DNA from: Saccharothrix deserti
GTDB taxonomy: Bacteria; Actinomycetota; Actinomycetes; Mycobacteriales; Pseudonocardiaceae
Length of the DNA: 64,000 nt
NCBI RefSeq assembly: GCF_009769385.1
Contig: NZ_VKAB01000017.1
Coordinates: 1 to 64,000, forward strand
Reading direction: 5' to 3'
A program made the translations under genes and the position numbers. Under the pieces are notes generated by a model that saw only the letters and a list, made by a program, of their open reading frames with translations, was not told the origin of the DNA and did not search any database. Shown here one piece after another: positions 1 through 7,994 of this stretch (positions within the stretch are counted from its first letter, which is position 1; each line of letters begins with the position of its first letter).

Positions 1-179
1 CCGAACCATCATCGGCCTGGAGATCGGCGGCACTCAACGTCACAGTCCCAAAAATCCTGTCTTCGCCCTACGAATTCCACAGAAGACTCAACTGATCCTG
101 TGTCTCACACCAGTCTGACAGAGAGGGCTCCCCCTGACTGCCACAGGAACACAGCAGGAACACAGAAGGAGCAGCCAGC
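1..179. other. Upstream region of the catalase gene; no gene seen
   Basis: This stretch shows no codon-biased reading frame on either strand. An AAGGAG Shine-Dalgarno core lies a few bases before the catalase GTG. Catalase genes of this clade in actinomycetes are often preceded by a Fur-type regulator, which would lie left of the window. A short minus-strand frame entering from position 33 cannot be judged because it leaves the window at once. Confidence 0.5.
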
Positions 180-1628
180 GTGACCGAAGCGCGTCACACC
201 ACCAACAACGCAGGCATCCCGGTCGCGAGCGACGACCACTCGCTGACCCTCGGCGCCAACGGCCCGATCCTGCTCCAGGACCACTACCTGATCGAGAAGA
301 ACGCCCAGTTCAACCGGGAGCGGGTGCCCGAGCGGGTCGTGCACGCCAAGGGTGGCGGTGCGTTCGGCTACTTCGAGACGACCGAGGACATCAGCCGGTT
401 CACCAAGGCGGCCCTGTTCCAGCCCGGCGTGAAGACCGAGACGCTGCTGCGCTTCTCGACCGTCGCCGGCGAGCTCGGCTCGCCCGACACGTGGCGGGAC
501 CCGCGCGGCTTCGCGCTGAAGTTCTACACGACCCAGGGCAACTACGACCTGGTCGGCAACAACACCCCGGTGTTCTTCCTGCGCGACCCGATCAAGTTCC
601 CGGACTTCATCCGCTCGCAGAAGCGCCGCGCCGACACCGGCCGTCGCGACCACGACATGCAGTGGGACTTCTGGACCCTCCAGCCGCAGACCGCGCACCA
701 GGTGACGTGGCTGATGGGCGACCGGGGCATCCCGAAGACCTGGCGGCACCAGAACGGCTACGGCTCGCACACCTACCTGTGGGAGAACGCGGCCGGCGAG
801 CGCTTCTGGGTCAAGTACCACTTCAAGACCGACCAGGGCATCGAGTGCCTGACCTCGGAAGAGGCCGCGAAGATCGCCGGTGAGGACGCCGACGCGCACC
901 GCGCCGACCTGTGGCACGCCATCGAGCGGGGCGAGTTCCCGTCGTGGACGCTGCACGTCCAGGTCATGCCGTACGAGGACGCGGCGTCGTACCGCTTCAA
1001 CCCGTTCGACCTGACCAAGGTGTGGCCGCACGCCGACTACCCGCTGATCAAGGTCGGCAGGCTGGTGCTGGACCGGAACCCGTCGGACTACTTCGCCGAG
1101 ATCGAGCAGGCCGCGTTCGAGCCGACGAACCTGGTGCCCGGCATCGGCACGTCGCCCGACAAGATGCTGATCGGCCGGATCTTCTCGTACCCGGACGCGC
1201 ACCGGTACCGGATCGGCGCGAACTACGCGCAGCTGCCGGTGAACCGGCCGAAGTCGCCGGTGAACTCGTACGCGAAGGACGGCGCGATGCGCTTCGCCAA
1301 CGCGGTCGACCCGGTGTACGCGCCCAACTCGTACGGCGGCCCGCACGCGTCGGTCGAGGCGGCCGGCGAGGTCGCGTCGTCGTACGGCGTCGAGGACGAG
1401 GTCACCCGTTCGGCTTACAAGCTGCACGCGGAGGACGACGACTGGGGCCAGGCCGGGACCCTGGTGCGCGAGATCATGGACGACGCGCAGCGCGAGCGCC
1501 TGGTGCAGACCGTGATCGCGCACGCGTCGAACGGCGTGTCCGAGCCGGTTCTGGAGCGCGTGTTCGAGTACTGGCGCAACATCGACAAGGAGACCGGCGA
1601 CAAGATCGCCGCCGCCTTCGGCAAGTGA
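180..1628 (+). CDS. katA: Monofunctional haem catalase (small-subunit, clade 3 type)
   Basis: The product is predicted to dismutate hydrogen peroxide to water and oxygen in the cytosol. The 482-residue length fits small-subunit catalases. The distal catalytic His is residue 55 in the motif [16 protein letters not shown]. The distal Asn is residue 128 in [12 protein letters not shown]. The proximal haem-ligand Tyr is residue 337 in the signature [14 protein letters not shown]. The GTG start is chosen because AAGGAG sits just upstream and the N-terminus matches the family. A GC-rich hairpin follows the stop, so the gene probably forms its own transcription unit. It is likely peroxide- or Fur-regulated, but I see no convincing operator inside the window. 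The family call is secure; the exact regulator is unknown. Confidence 0.95.
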   Translation: MTEARHTTNNAGIPVASDDHSLTLGANGPILLQDHYLIEKNAQFNRERVPERVVHAKGGGAFGYFETTEDISRFTKAALFQPGVKTETLLRFSTVAGELGSPDTWRDPRGFALKFYTTQGNYDLVGNNTPVFFLRDPIKFPDFIRSQKRRADTGRRDHDMQWDFWTLQPQTAHQVTWLMGDRGIPKTWRHQNGYGSHTYLWENAAGERFWVKYHFKTDQGIECLTSEEAAKIAGEDADAHRADLWHAIERGEFPSWTLHVQVMPYEDAASYRFNPFDLTKVWPHADYPLIKVGRLVLDRNPSDYFAEIEQAAFEPTNLVPGIGTSPDKMLIGRIFSYPDAHRYRIGANYAQLPVNRPKSPVNSYAKDGAMRFANAVDPVYAPNSYGGPHASVEAAGEVASSYGVEDEVTRSAYKLHAEDDDWGQAGTLVREIMDDAQRERLVQTVIAHASNGVSEPVLERVFEYWRNIDKETGDKIAAAFGK

Positions 1629-1648
1629 TCACGCTCGACTGACGAGGA

Positions 1649-1670
1649 CCGCCCGGTGCACGCCGGGCGG
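1649..1670 (+). terminator. Hairpin terminator after katA
   Basis: CCGCCCGG and CCGGGCGG form a perfect 8-bp stem around a 6-nt loop, 20 bases after the katA stop. There is no clear T-run, as is common in actinomycetes. The convergent P450 gene ends just beyond, so the hairpin may act in both directions. Confidence 0.6.
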
Positions 1671-1692
1671 CCCTTCGTCGTGCCAAGCCTCC

Positions 1693-2826
1693 TCAGCCGC
1701 GCAACGCCACGGGCAGCGCCGTCAGCCGCGTTCCCTGGATACCGCCGACCCCGCTCTGCCGCAGTTCGCCGAACGGGACGGTGAGCCGGGCGTCCGGGAA
1801 ATCGGCCCGCAGCACCGCGACCGCCGCCCGCAGTTCGAGTTGGGCGAGTTGGGCGCCGATGCAGAAGTGCGGCCCGGCGCCGAAGCTCAGGTCCGCGCCG
1901 CCGTGGGCGTTGATCCCCTGGATGTCCACGAGCACCGGTGCCCCCGCCGGCAGCCGCACGCCGGCGAACTCGACCTCGGTGGTGGTGTACCGCCAGAGCG
2001 TGAACGGCGCGGGCGGGTAGCGGCGCAGGGTCGCGCGGACCAACTCGTCGTCCGGCGTTCCCCCGGGACCGTCCGCGAGCGCACGGGCGAGCAGGAAACC
2101 GAGGGAGGCGTCGGTGGTGAGCTGCCCGGCGAAGATCAACGCGAACAGGTGGTAGTTCACCTCGTCCGCGGTGGTCTCCGGGGGAACGCGCTCGCGCAGC
2201 TCGACGGCCAGACCGCGTTGACCGCTGTCGAGACCGGCCGCGCCCAGGTCCATGAGGGCGGAGATGGCGGCGCCCTGGTCGGCGGGGTCGGTGCCGAGCA
2301 TCAGGCGGCACGCCTCGGTGGCCCGGTCGACGCGGTCGAGGGGGACGCCGAGCAGGTCGAGCAGCACGGTGATCGGGTACCGGGTGGTGAAGTCCGCCGC
2401 CAGATCGACCTCCGCGGCCCCGGCCGACGCGGTGAGCAGGTCACGGGCGATCTCGTGGATCCGGTCGGACTGCTCGCGGATGCGCTTGCCGGTGAGCAGC
2501 GGGGCGTGTGCGCGACGCAGCCGGGCGTGCGCCGGCCCGTCGAGGGTGGTCAGCGAGGGCTGCTCGGCCGCGGTCCGCTCCAGGCCGGCCGTGCGGCGGT
2601 CCCAGGTCGGGGGTGCCTGCGCCGGGTCTTTGACCAGGCGCGGGTCGGCGAGGACCTGACGTGCGACGGCGTCGTCGGTGACGATCCACGCCCGACCGCC
2701 GGCCGGGGCGTCGACCTGGACGATCGGCCCGGCGGCGCGTAACGCGGCGCGATCGGGGGCCGGCTCGTCGATGCCGCGGCTCGTTGCGGCGAACGGATCG
2801 ACGTCCACGTGCGGTGCTTCGGTCAC
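1693..2826 (-). CDS. Cytochrome P450
   Basis: The product is a 377-residue soluble bacterial cytochrome P450, predicted to hydroxylate or otherwise oxidise a small molecule using ferredoxin-supplied electrons. The haem-binding loop FGAGPHFCIGAQLAQLEL carries the cysteine ligand at residue 322. The I-helix motif AGQLTT matches AGxxT, and the K-helix ExxR is ELVR. An ATG 21 bases upstream is possible, but the GTG used here has a GGGGGA ribosome-binding site at 2828-2835 and the ATG has none. The gene is transcribed away from a MarR regulator, with candidate operators between them, so that regulator probably controls it. No ferredoxin gene lies next to it. The substrate cannot be inferred. Confidence 0.9.
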   Translation of the reverse strand: MTEAPHVDVDPFAATSRGIDEPAPDRAALRAAGPIVQVDAPAGGRAWIVTDDAVARQVLADPRLVKDPAQAPPTWDRRTAGLERTAAEQPSLTTLDGPAHARLRRAHAPLLTGKRIREQSDRIHEIARDLLTASAGAAEVDLAADFTTRYPITVLLDLLGVPLDRVDRATEACRLMLGTDPADQGAAISALMDLGAAGLDSGQRGLAVELRERVPPETTADEVNYHLFALIFAGQLTTDASLGFLLARALADGPGGTPDDELVRATLRRYPPAPFTLWRYTTTEVEFAGVRLPAGAPVLVDIQGINAHGGADLSFGAGPHFCIGAQLAQLELRAAVAVLRADFPDARLTVPFGELRQSGVGGIQGTRLTALPVALRG

Positions 2827-2842
2827 GCTTCCCCCAGTTTGC

Positions 2843-2897
2843 TTCATTGAAAAGTAGCTTCACCATGAAGGTAAATTGGTCGCGGGTAGGTTGTCAA
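2843..2897 (-). promoter_or_regulatory. P450 promoter with overlapping MarR-type operators
   Basis: Reading the minus strand, TTGACA (plus 2892-2897) and TACCTT (plus 2868-2873) are 18 bp apart and form a good sigma-70-like promoter for the P450. The dyads TTCACCATGAA (2859-2869) and TTCATTGAA (2843-2851) share TTCA/TGAA half-sites. The first overlaps the -10 element. This is a typical arrangement for repression by the divergent MarR protein. The assignment is inference from pattern and position. Confidence 0.55.
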
Positions 2898-2933
2898 CGA
2901 CGACTGGTGATCTACAGCGGTGAAGGGGCGGCG

Positions 2934-3443
2934 GTGGAAGGGGAGCGGGTGGACGGCGGCGTCGCCGAACGGAGCGCACGCCTGCTGGACGGCCTGCGGG
3001 CGTTCGGCGCGCTCTACACCGACTTCACCGGCCGCTTCGCGGCGTGGCTCGGCCTGAACTCGACCGACGCCACCGCCCTCGTGGAGATCCTGTACGCGGA
3101 GGACAAGGGCACGCCCCTGTCCCCGACCCGCCTCAGCGAACGCCTCGGGCTGACCACGGGCGCGACCACGAACCTGATCAACCGCCTGGAAAAGCTCGGG
3201 CACGTCGTCCGCACGCGCGAACACGCCGACCGCCGCGTCGTGACCCTGCGCAGCAGCCCGCGCATCGAGAGGCCCGCGCGCGAGTTCTTCGGCCCGCTCG
3301 GCGCGCACTTCCAAGCCCTGGTCGCCCAGTACGAGCCCGCGGAGTTGGACCGGTTCGAGGACTTCCTCCACCGGCTGCACGCCACCATGGGCGACCTGCT
3401 CGCCGACCAGGGACCGGACCCCACCACCCGACCGCGTTCCTGA
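2934..3443 (+). CDS. MarR-family transcriptional regulator
   Basis: The product is about 169 residues, a winged-helix DNA-binding repressor of the MarR family. The region SPTRLSERLGLTTGATTN is the helix-turn-helix, followed by the recognition helix NLINRLEKLG and the wing TREHADRRVVTL with the usual D-R-R. Start choice is uncertain. The GTG at 2934 has AAGGGG at good spacing, but the GTGs at 2949 (after GGAAGGGGA) and 2907 are also in frame. It is divergent from the P450 gene, with TTCA/TGAA dyads between, so it probably represses that gene and responds to a small ligand. A link to the ebo-like operon downstream is possible but unsupported. Confidence 0.85.
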   Translation: MEGERVDGGVAERSARLLDGLRAFGALYTDFTGRFAAWLGLNSTDATALVEILYAEDKGTPLSPTRLSERLGLTTGATTNLINRLEKLGHVVRTREHADRRVVTLRSSPRIERPAREFFGPLGAHFQALVAQYEPAELDRFEDFLHRLHATMGDLLADQGPDPTTRPRS

Positions 3444-3454
3444 GCGCGAACGTC

Positions 3455-3510
3455 GGTGTAACCCACCTGGTGTGACCCGCTTGGTGTGACCCGCCTGGGG
3501 TGACCCGGCT
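3455..3510. repeat. 14-bp tandem repeat, four units, left of the ebo-like operon
   Basis: Four head-to-tail 14-bp units with consensus GGTGTGACCCGCCT start at 3455, 3469, 3483 and 3497. The middle two differ at one position. No frame through them is codon-biased. A comparable 14-bp tandem array lies at the other end of the operon. Confidence 0.8.
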
Positions 3511-3576
3511 GGGTGACATCGGTGACCGGCAGCCGTACCCCGCGAGGACCGCGTCGTCCGCTGACGGGTCGCGTGC

Positions 3577-3672
3577 CGGCGGAAGGCCACCGGTCCGGTG
3601 GTGCGCGACCTGCCCGTCGACGACACGAACGCGGCCATCGCCGCGTTGCGGGGCCTGCCCGGCGGTGGCTGA
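3577..3672 (+). pseudogene. Possible C-terminal relic of a zinc-type alcohol dehydrogenase
   Basis: A short open frame ending in TGA at 3670-3672 reads VVRDLPVDDTNAAIAALRG near its end. That resembles the C-terminus of medium-chain zinc alcohol dehydrogenases, in which a 'LPLDDTNAAL' segment precedes the terminal strand. Nothing recognisable precedes it because the frame is closed by a stop at 3562-3564. I read it as a decayed remnant, but a chance resemblance is possible. Confidence 0.25.
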
Positions 3673-3710
3673 CTGTTGCGGTGCGGTGCGGTCCGGACGA
3701 GGAGGCGGCC

Positions 3711-4868
3711 ATGACGGACGAACCCACTGGGCTCTGGCTGATCGGTGCGCGCGGATCGGTCGCGACGACGGCGATCAGCGGACTGCTCGCGCTGCGCGCC
3801 GGCCTCGCCCCACCGACCGGATGCGTCACCGGGCAGCCGGAGCTGGCCGACGTGCCGTTGCCGGGCTGGGACCACCTGGTCGTCGGTGGACACGACATCG
3901 TGCAGACGCCGTTGGTGAAACACGCCGAGGAGCTCGCCCACAGCGGTGTGCTGCCGCACGAGCTGCTCGTCCCGATCACGGCGGGTTTGCGCGCGGTCGA
4001 CGCCGAGATCCGCGACGGCTACCACCCCGAAACCCACCGGGGCAGCCAGGCGGAGGCGGCTCAGCGCCTGGTCGCGGACATCGCCGGGTTCCGCGAACGG
4101 CACCGCTTGGCGCGTGTCGTGGTGATCAACGTGGCCTCGACCGAGCCGCCGGTCGAGGCGGTCCCGGAGCACGGTGACCTCGCCGCGCTGGAGGCTGCGC
4201 TGGCCGACCCGCGGCGCTCGGTGCTGCCGCCCAGTTCGCTGGCCGCGTACGCGGCGCTGAGCGCGGACTGCCCGTTCGTCGACTTCACCCCGTCCACCGG
4301 TGTGGCTTTGCCCGCGCTCGACGAACTCGCCTGCCGACGGCGGCTGCCCTACGCGGGCCGGGACGGCAAGACGGGGGAGACGCTGGTGCGGACGGTGCTG
4401 GCGCCCATGTTCACCGCGCGGGCGCTGCACGTGCGGTCGTGGGCGGGCACCAACCTGCTCGGCGGTGGCGACGGCGCCACGTTGGACGACCCGGTGCGCG
4501 CGGTCAGCAAGCTGGAGTCGAAGGCACGCGGTCTCGCCGCGCTGCTGGGCAGTGACGTCACCGCGCCGCTGCACATCGACCACGTGCCGGATCTGCATGA
4601 GCAGAAGACGGCCTGGGACCACGTGTCGTTCGAGGGGTTCCTCGGCGCCCGGATGACCCTCGAGTTCACCTGGACCGGACTCGACTCGTCACTGGCCGCG
4701 CCGCTGGTGCTCGACCTCGCCCGCCTCGTCGCCGCCGCGCATGCCCACGGGCAGTGGGGCGCGCTCGGGTCGCTGGCGTTCTTCTTCAAAGACCCGATCG
4801 GCAGCGACGAACACCGGTTCGCCGAGCAGACCCGGGCGCTCTACCGCTGGGCACGGGAGTTGGCGTGA
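3711..4868 (+). CDS. Inositol-3-phosphate synthase homologue, first gene of the ebo-like operon
   Basis: The product is 385 residues, of the myo-inositol-1-phosphate synthase family. That family converts glucose 6-phosphate to inositol 3-phosphate using NAD. The N-terminal Rossmann segment LIGARGSVATTAISGLLAL binds NAD. Family motifs NVASTEPP, FTPSTGVALPALDEL, GRDGKTGETLVRTVLAPMF, SWAGTNLLGGGDG and HIDHVPDL follow in order. The start is the ATG with GAGGAGGCG upstream. Its stop overlaps the GTG of the next gene, which indicates translational coupling. Classical ebo clusters carry a dehydroquinate-synthase-like EboD. None is present here, so this NAD-dependent cyclase may take that place (inference). 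It may make a cyclitol other than the housekeeping inositol phosphate. Confidence 0.85.
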   Translation: MTDEPTGLWLIGARGSVATTAISGLLALRAGLAPPTGCVTGQPELADVPLPGWDHLVVGGHDIVQTPLVKHAEELAHSGVLPHELLVPITAGLRAVDAEIRDGYHPETHRGSQAEAAQRLVADIAGFRERHRLARVVVINVASTEPPVEAVPEHGDLAALEAALADPRRSVLPPSSLAAYAALSADCPFVDFTPSTGVALPALDELACRRRLPYAGRDGKTGETLVRTVLAPMFTARALHVRSWAGTNLLGGGDGATLDDPVRAVSKLESKARGLAALLGSDVTAPLHIDHVPDLHEQKTAWDHVSFEGFLGARMTLEFTWTGLDSSLAAPLVLDLARLVAAAHAHGQWGALGSLAFFFKDPIGSDEHRFAEQTRALYRWARELA

Positions 4869-5719
4869 AGGCCTACGCGGAACTGGTCAGGGCACCGGCC
4901 GCGTTGACCGTCCTCGGTGACACCGTCGCCGGGGCCGCCGCGTCCGGCAGGCCGTTGCGCGGCCGACGCCTGCTGCTGCCGCTGTCGTCGGTCGCGTTGT
5001 ACTGGTCCGGGATGGCGCTCAACGACTGGGCCGACCGCGACCTGGACGCGGTGGAGCGGCCTGAGCGCCCGATCCCGTCCGGCCGGATCAGCCCGCGTGC
5101 CGCGCTGGTCACCGCCGTTGCGCTCGGTGCGGCCGGCCTCCGTATCGCGGCGTATGCGGGTGGTCGCGACGCGCTCGGTGTCGCGGTGCCGCTGTCTGTT
5201 GCGGTCCTGTCCTACGACACGCTGCTGAAATCCACCGCGGCCGGACCGTTCGGCATGGCGGCCTGCCGTGCGCTCGACGTTCTCCTCGGGGCGGGTGGTG
5301 CGCGTGCGGGTGCGGCGGTGCCCGCGGCGATGGTCATGGCCGGCCACACGCTCGGCGTGACGGCGTTGTCGCGCGGCGAGGTCCACGGCACGTCGTCCGG
5401 TACCGCGAAGGCGGTGCTGGCGGGCACCGCCCTGACCGCGATCACCTCGGTCATCGGTCCGGTGGCCACCCGGCCGCACCGGCTGGCGGCGCTCGCCGGA
5501 GGCCTCGGGTACGCCGCGACGGTGGGGCGCGCCCAACTCGCGGCCGTCCGCGCGCCGGGGGCGGCGACGGTCCGTGCGGCGACGAAGACCGGCATCCACG
5601 GCATGGTGCTGCTGCAGTCCGCGCTGACCGCGCGAGGCGGGTCGCTGTTCGGCGCGGTCGCGGTCGCGGCCGCCCTGCCACTCGCCCGCCGGCTCGGCCG
5701 GAAGGTGGGTCCGACATGA
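4865..5719 (+). CDS. eboC: UbiA-family membrane prenyltransferase-like protein EboC
   Basis: The product is a 284-residue integral membrane protein of the UbiA superfamily, matching the EboC branch. The Asp-rich motif NDWADRDLDAVERPERP (about residues 55-71) is the usual metal and diphosphate site, and YDTLLK with CRALDVLLGAGG forms the second conserved region. Hydrophobic helices fill the rest, about eight to nine in total. The GTG start overlaps the preceding TGA, and the next ATG overlaps this stop. UbiA proteins transfer a prenyl group to an acceptor in the membrane. In ebo clusters the acceptor is unknown, and a role in membrane passage of a precursor has been proposed. Confidence 0.85.
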   Translation: MKAYAELVRAPAALTVLGDTVAGAAASGRPLRGRRLLLPLSSVALYWSGMALNDWADRDLDAVERPERPIPSGRISPRAALVTAVALGAAGLRIAAYAGGRDALGVAVPLSVAVLSYDTLLKSTAAGPFGMAACRALDVLLGAGGARAGAAVPAAMVMAGHTLGVTALSRGEVHGTSSGTAKAVLAGTALTAITSVIGPVATRPHRLAALAGGLGYAATVGRAQLAAVRAPGAATVRAATKTGIHGMVLLQSALTARGGSLFGAVAVAAALPLARRLGRKVGPT

Positions 5720-7131
5720 CGTTCCGCCTCGGTTACGGCACGAACGGGTTCGCCAACCACCGGCTTGGCGACGCCCTCGCGGTGATCGCCGATCTCGGCT
5801 ACACCGGGGTGGCGCTCACGCTCGACCACGCCCACCTCGACCCGTTCGCCGCCGACGTCGCACGGCAGACCGAGAAGGTCGCCGCACGACTGCGCGAACT
5901 GGACCTGGCAGTGGTGGTCGAGACCGGGGCCCGCTACCTGCTCGACCCGCGCCGCAAGCACCACCCGACGCTGGTCGGCGAGGACCGGGAAGTCCGGGTC
6001 GACTTCCTGCTGCGGGCCGTGCGGATCGCGGCCGACCTCGGCGCCGACTGCGTCTCCTTCTGGTCCGGTGTCCCGCCACCCGGCGTCGAGCCCGACGAGG
6101 CGTGGCGGCGGTTGCGCGCGGGCGTCGAGGCGGTGCTGGACGGCGCGGCCGGGCACGGGGTGCCGTTCGGGCTGGAGCCCGAGCCCGGCATGGTCGTCGA
6201 GCACGTGGCGCAGGCGTTGCGGCTGCACGCCGAACTCGGGTCACCGGAGCTGCTCGGGATCACCCTGGACGTGGGCCACTGCGTCGCCGTGGAGCCGGAG
6301 GACGCCGCCGCGTGCATCCGCCGAGTGGGAAACCTGCTGCTCAACGTGCAGCTCGACGACATGCTGCCCGGCGTCCACGAGCACCTGGAGTTCGGCGAAG
6401 GCACCCTGGACCTCCCCGCCACCCTCGGCGCGCTCGCGGAGATCGGCTACACCGGACTGGCCGCGGTCGAGCTGCCCAGGCACAGCCACGCCGCGCCCGA
6501 AGTCGCACGCAGGGCCATCGAAGCGCTCAAAGCGGCCCTACCCCCGGTCGACCACCCCTGGCTGGTGAAGGCCGAGCAGACCGTCCGCGCCGACCCCGCC
6601 TCGATCCGCACGCTCTTCCCCGCGGTCGGCCGCACGGTCGGCAGAACGCCGCTGCACGAGCACACCGACCCGCTCGGCGTCGTGCACGGCACCGTGGACG
6701 ACCTGGCCCGCACCCGGCTGCTGGTCGCCCTGGCCGGGGTGAGCGAGGACCTGGGCGCCGAACTGGTCTCCCTCTACCGCTTCGGCGACGACGCCGAACG
6801 GCGCGGTGTGCTGCGGGCACTCGCCGAGGTCGGGGACAAGGCCGTCACGCAGGGCGTCGAACTCGTCAAGGACGCACTGCGCACCAACGACACCAGGCTG
6901 GTCGCCGCCGCGCTCGGACCGTTCGCCGCGGACCACCTCGACCAACACACCTGGCGCCACGGCGTGTTGAAGTGCCTGTTCCTGGGAATCCCCCTCGCCG
7001 CCGTGGCCGGACTCGACCGGCGCGCGGACGCGGAACTGCTGCGCATGGTCGGCGCGTACGCCGACGAACGCCGTGCCGCCGGGCGCGACGTGCCGGCGGA
7101 GGCCGCCGAGTTGCTGAGGAGCGAGACCTGA
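5716..7131 (+). CDS. Xylose-isomerase-like TIM barrel fused to a C-terminal EboA domain
   Basis: The product is 471 residues in two parts. Residues about 1-275 are a sugar phosphate isomerase/epimerase-type TIM barrel. Its metal-site residues include EPEPGMVVEH, TLDVGHCVAVEPED, NVQLDDM, HLEFGEGTLD and AVELPRHSHAAP. Residues about 285-471 are EboA-like, with RADPASIRTLFPAVGRTVGR, DALRTNDTRLVAAALGPFAA and GVLKCLFLGIPLAAVAGLDR. EboA is usually a separate protein of about 200-250 residues, so this looks like a gene fusion. It would couple a sugar-acting enzyme to the EboA function, whose biochemistry is unknown. The ATG overlaps the previous stop and is preceded by GGAAGG. The last codons overlap the next ATG. 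Confidence 0.85.
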   Translation: MTFRLGYGTNGFANHRLGDALAVIADLGYTGVALTLDHAHLDPFAADVARQTEKVAARLRELDLAVVVETGARYLLDPRRKHHPTLVGEDREVRVDFLLRAVRIAADLGADCVSFWSGVPPPGVEPDEAWRRLRAGVEAVLDGAAGHGVPFGLEPEPGMVVEHVAQALRLHAELGSPELLGITLDVGHCVAVEPEDAAACIRRVGNLLLNVQLDDMLPGVHEHLEFGEGTLDLPATLGALAEIGYTGLAAVELPRHSHAAPEVARRAIEALKAALPPVDHPWLVKAEQTVRADPASIRTLFPAVGRTVGRTPLHEHTDPLGVVHGTVDDLARTRLLVALAGVSEDLGAELVSLYRFGDDAERRGVLRALAEVGDKAVTQGVELVKDALRTNDTRLVAAALGPFAADHLDQHTWRHGVLKCLFLGIPLAAVAGLDRRADAELLRMVGAYADERRAAGRDVPAEAAELLRSET

Positions 7132-7994
7132 TGCGCATCTTCGACCCGCACATCCACATGACCTCGCGCACGACGGACGACTACGAGGCGATGAGCCGGG
7201 CCGGGGTCCGCGCACTCGTCGAGCCCGCGTTCTGGCTCGGTCAGCCGCGCACGAGCGTCGCGTCGTTCACCGACTACTTCGACGGCCTGATCGGCTGGGA
7301 GAGGTTCCGGGCGGCGCAGTTCGGCATCCGGCACCACTGCGCGCTCGCGCTCAACCCCAAGGAAGCCAACGACCCGCGGTGCACGGGGGTGCTCGACGTG
7401 CTGCCGCGCTACCTCGAGAAGGACGGTGTCGTCGCGGTCGGCGAGGTCGGCTACGACTCGATGACCCCGGAGGAGGACGAGGCCTTCGCCCGACAGTTGC
7501 AACTCGCCGTCGAGCACGACCTCCCCGTGCTGGTGCACACGCCGCACCGGGACAAGGCGGCGGGCACGACGCGCACGCTCGACGTGGTCCGCGAGTCGGG
7601 CCTGCCACCCGAACGGGTCCTGGTGGACCACCTCAACGAGGTGACGGTGCGCGCCGTGGCCGACTCCGGCTGCTGGATGGGGTTCTCCATCTACCCGGAC
7701 ACCAAGATGGACGAGACCCGGATGGTGGCCGTCCTCGCCGAGTACGGCACGGACCGCGTCCTGGTGAACTCCGCCGCCGACTGGGGCCGGTCCGACCCGC
7801 TCAAGACCTACAAGACGGCGTTGGCGATGCTCGACGCGGGGTTCGGTGAAGCCGACGTGGACAAGGTGCTGTGGCGGAACCCGGTCGAGTTCTACGGCCA
7901 GAGCGGTCGCCTCAACCTGGACGACCCGTCCGGGACGTCCGACACGTCCGACACGTTCGCCGGGAACTCGGTCCTGAGAGGAGCACGACCGTGA
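7131..7994 (+). CDS. eboB: TatD-family metal-dependent hydrolase EboB
   Basis: The product is a 287-residue amidohydrolase-superfamily protein of the TatD/EboB type. The N-terminal metal motif is FDPHIHMTSR (HxH). VGEVGYDSMTPEEDEAF carries the bridging Glu. VLVHTPHRDK and VDHLNE carry the next His ligands, and VLVNSAADWGRSDPL carries the metal-binding Asp. It is expected to be cytosolic and to hydrolyse a phospho- or amide bond in the unknown ebo metabolite. The ATG lies in the TGATG overlap with the previous stop and has GAGGAG upstream. It precedes eboE, again with an overlapping GTGA. Confidence 0.88.
   Translation: MRIFDPHIHMTSRTTDDYEAMSRAGVRALVEPAFWLGQPRTSVASFTDYFDGLIGWERFRAAQFGIRHHCALALNPKEANDPRCTGVLDVLPRYLEKDGVVAVGEVGYDSMTPEEDEAFARQLQLAVEHDLPVLVHTPHRDKAAGTTRTLDVVRESGLPPERVLVDHLNEVTVRAVADSGCWMGFSIYPDTKMDETRMVAVLAEYGTDRVLVNSAADWGRSDPLKTYKTALAMLDAGFGEADVDKVLWRNPVEFYGQSGRLNLDDPSGTSDTSDTFAGNSVLRGARP

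Noticed and set aside
105-1523. Long minus-strand open frame opposite the catalase gene
   Set aside because: It is an antisense shadow caused by high third-position G+C. The plus strand encodes a complete catalase with all active-site motifs. Similar shadows opposite most other genes were dropped for the same reason.
3455-3510. CRISPR-like array
   Set aside because: The repeats are 14 bp, contiguous and without spacers, and no cas gene is present.
3713-4868. Longer start of the inositol-phosphate-synthase homologue about 66 codons upstream
   Set aside because: The extra residues have no family similarity and would read through the tandem-repeat edge. The ATG at 3711 has a proper ribosome-binding site.
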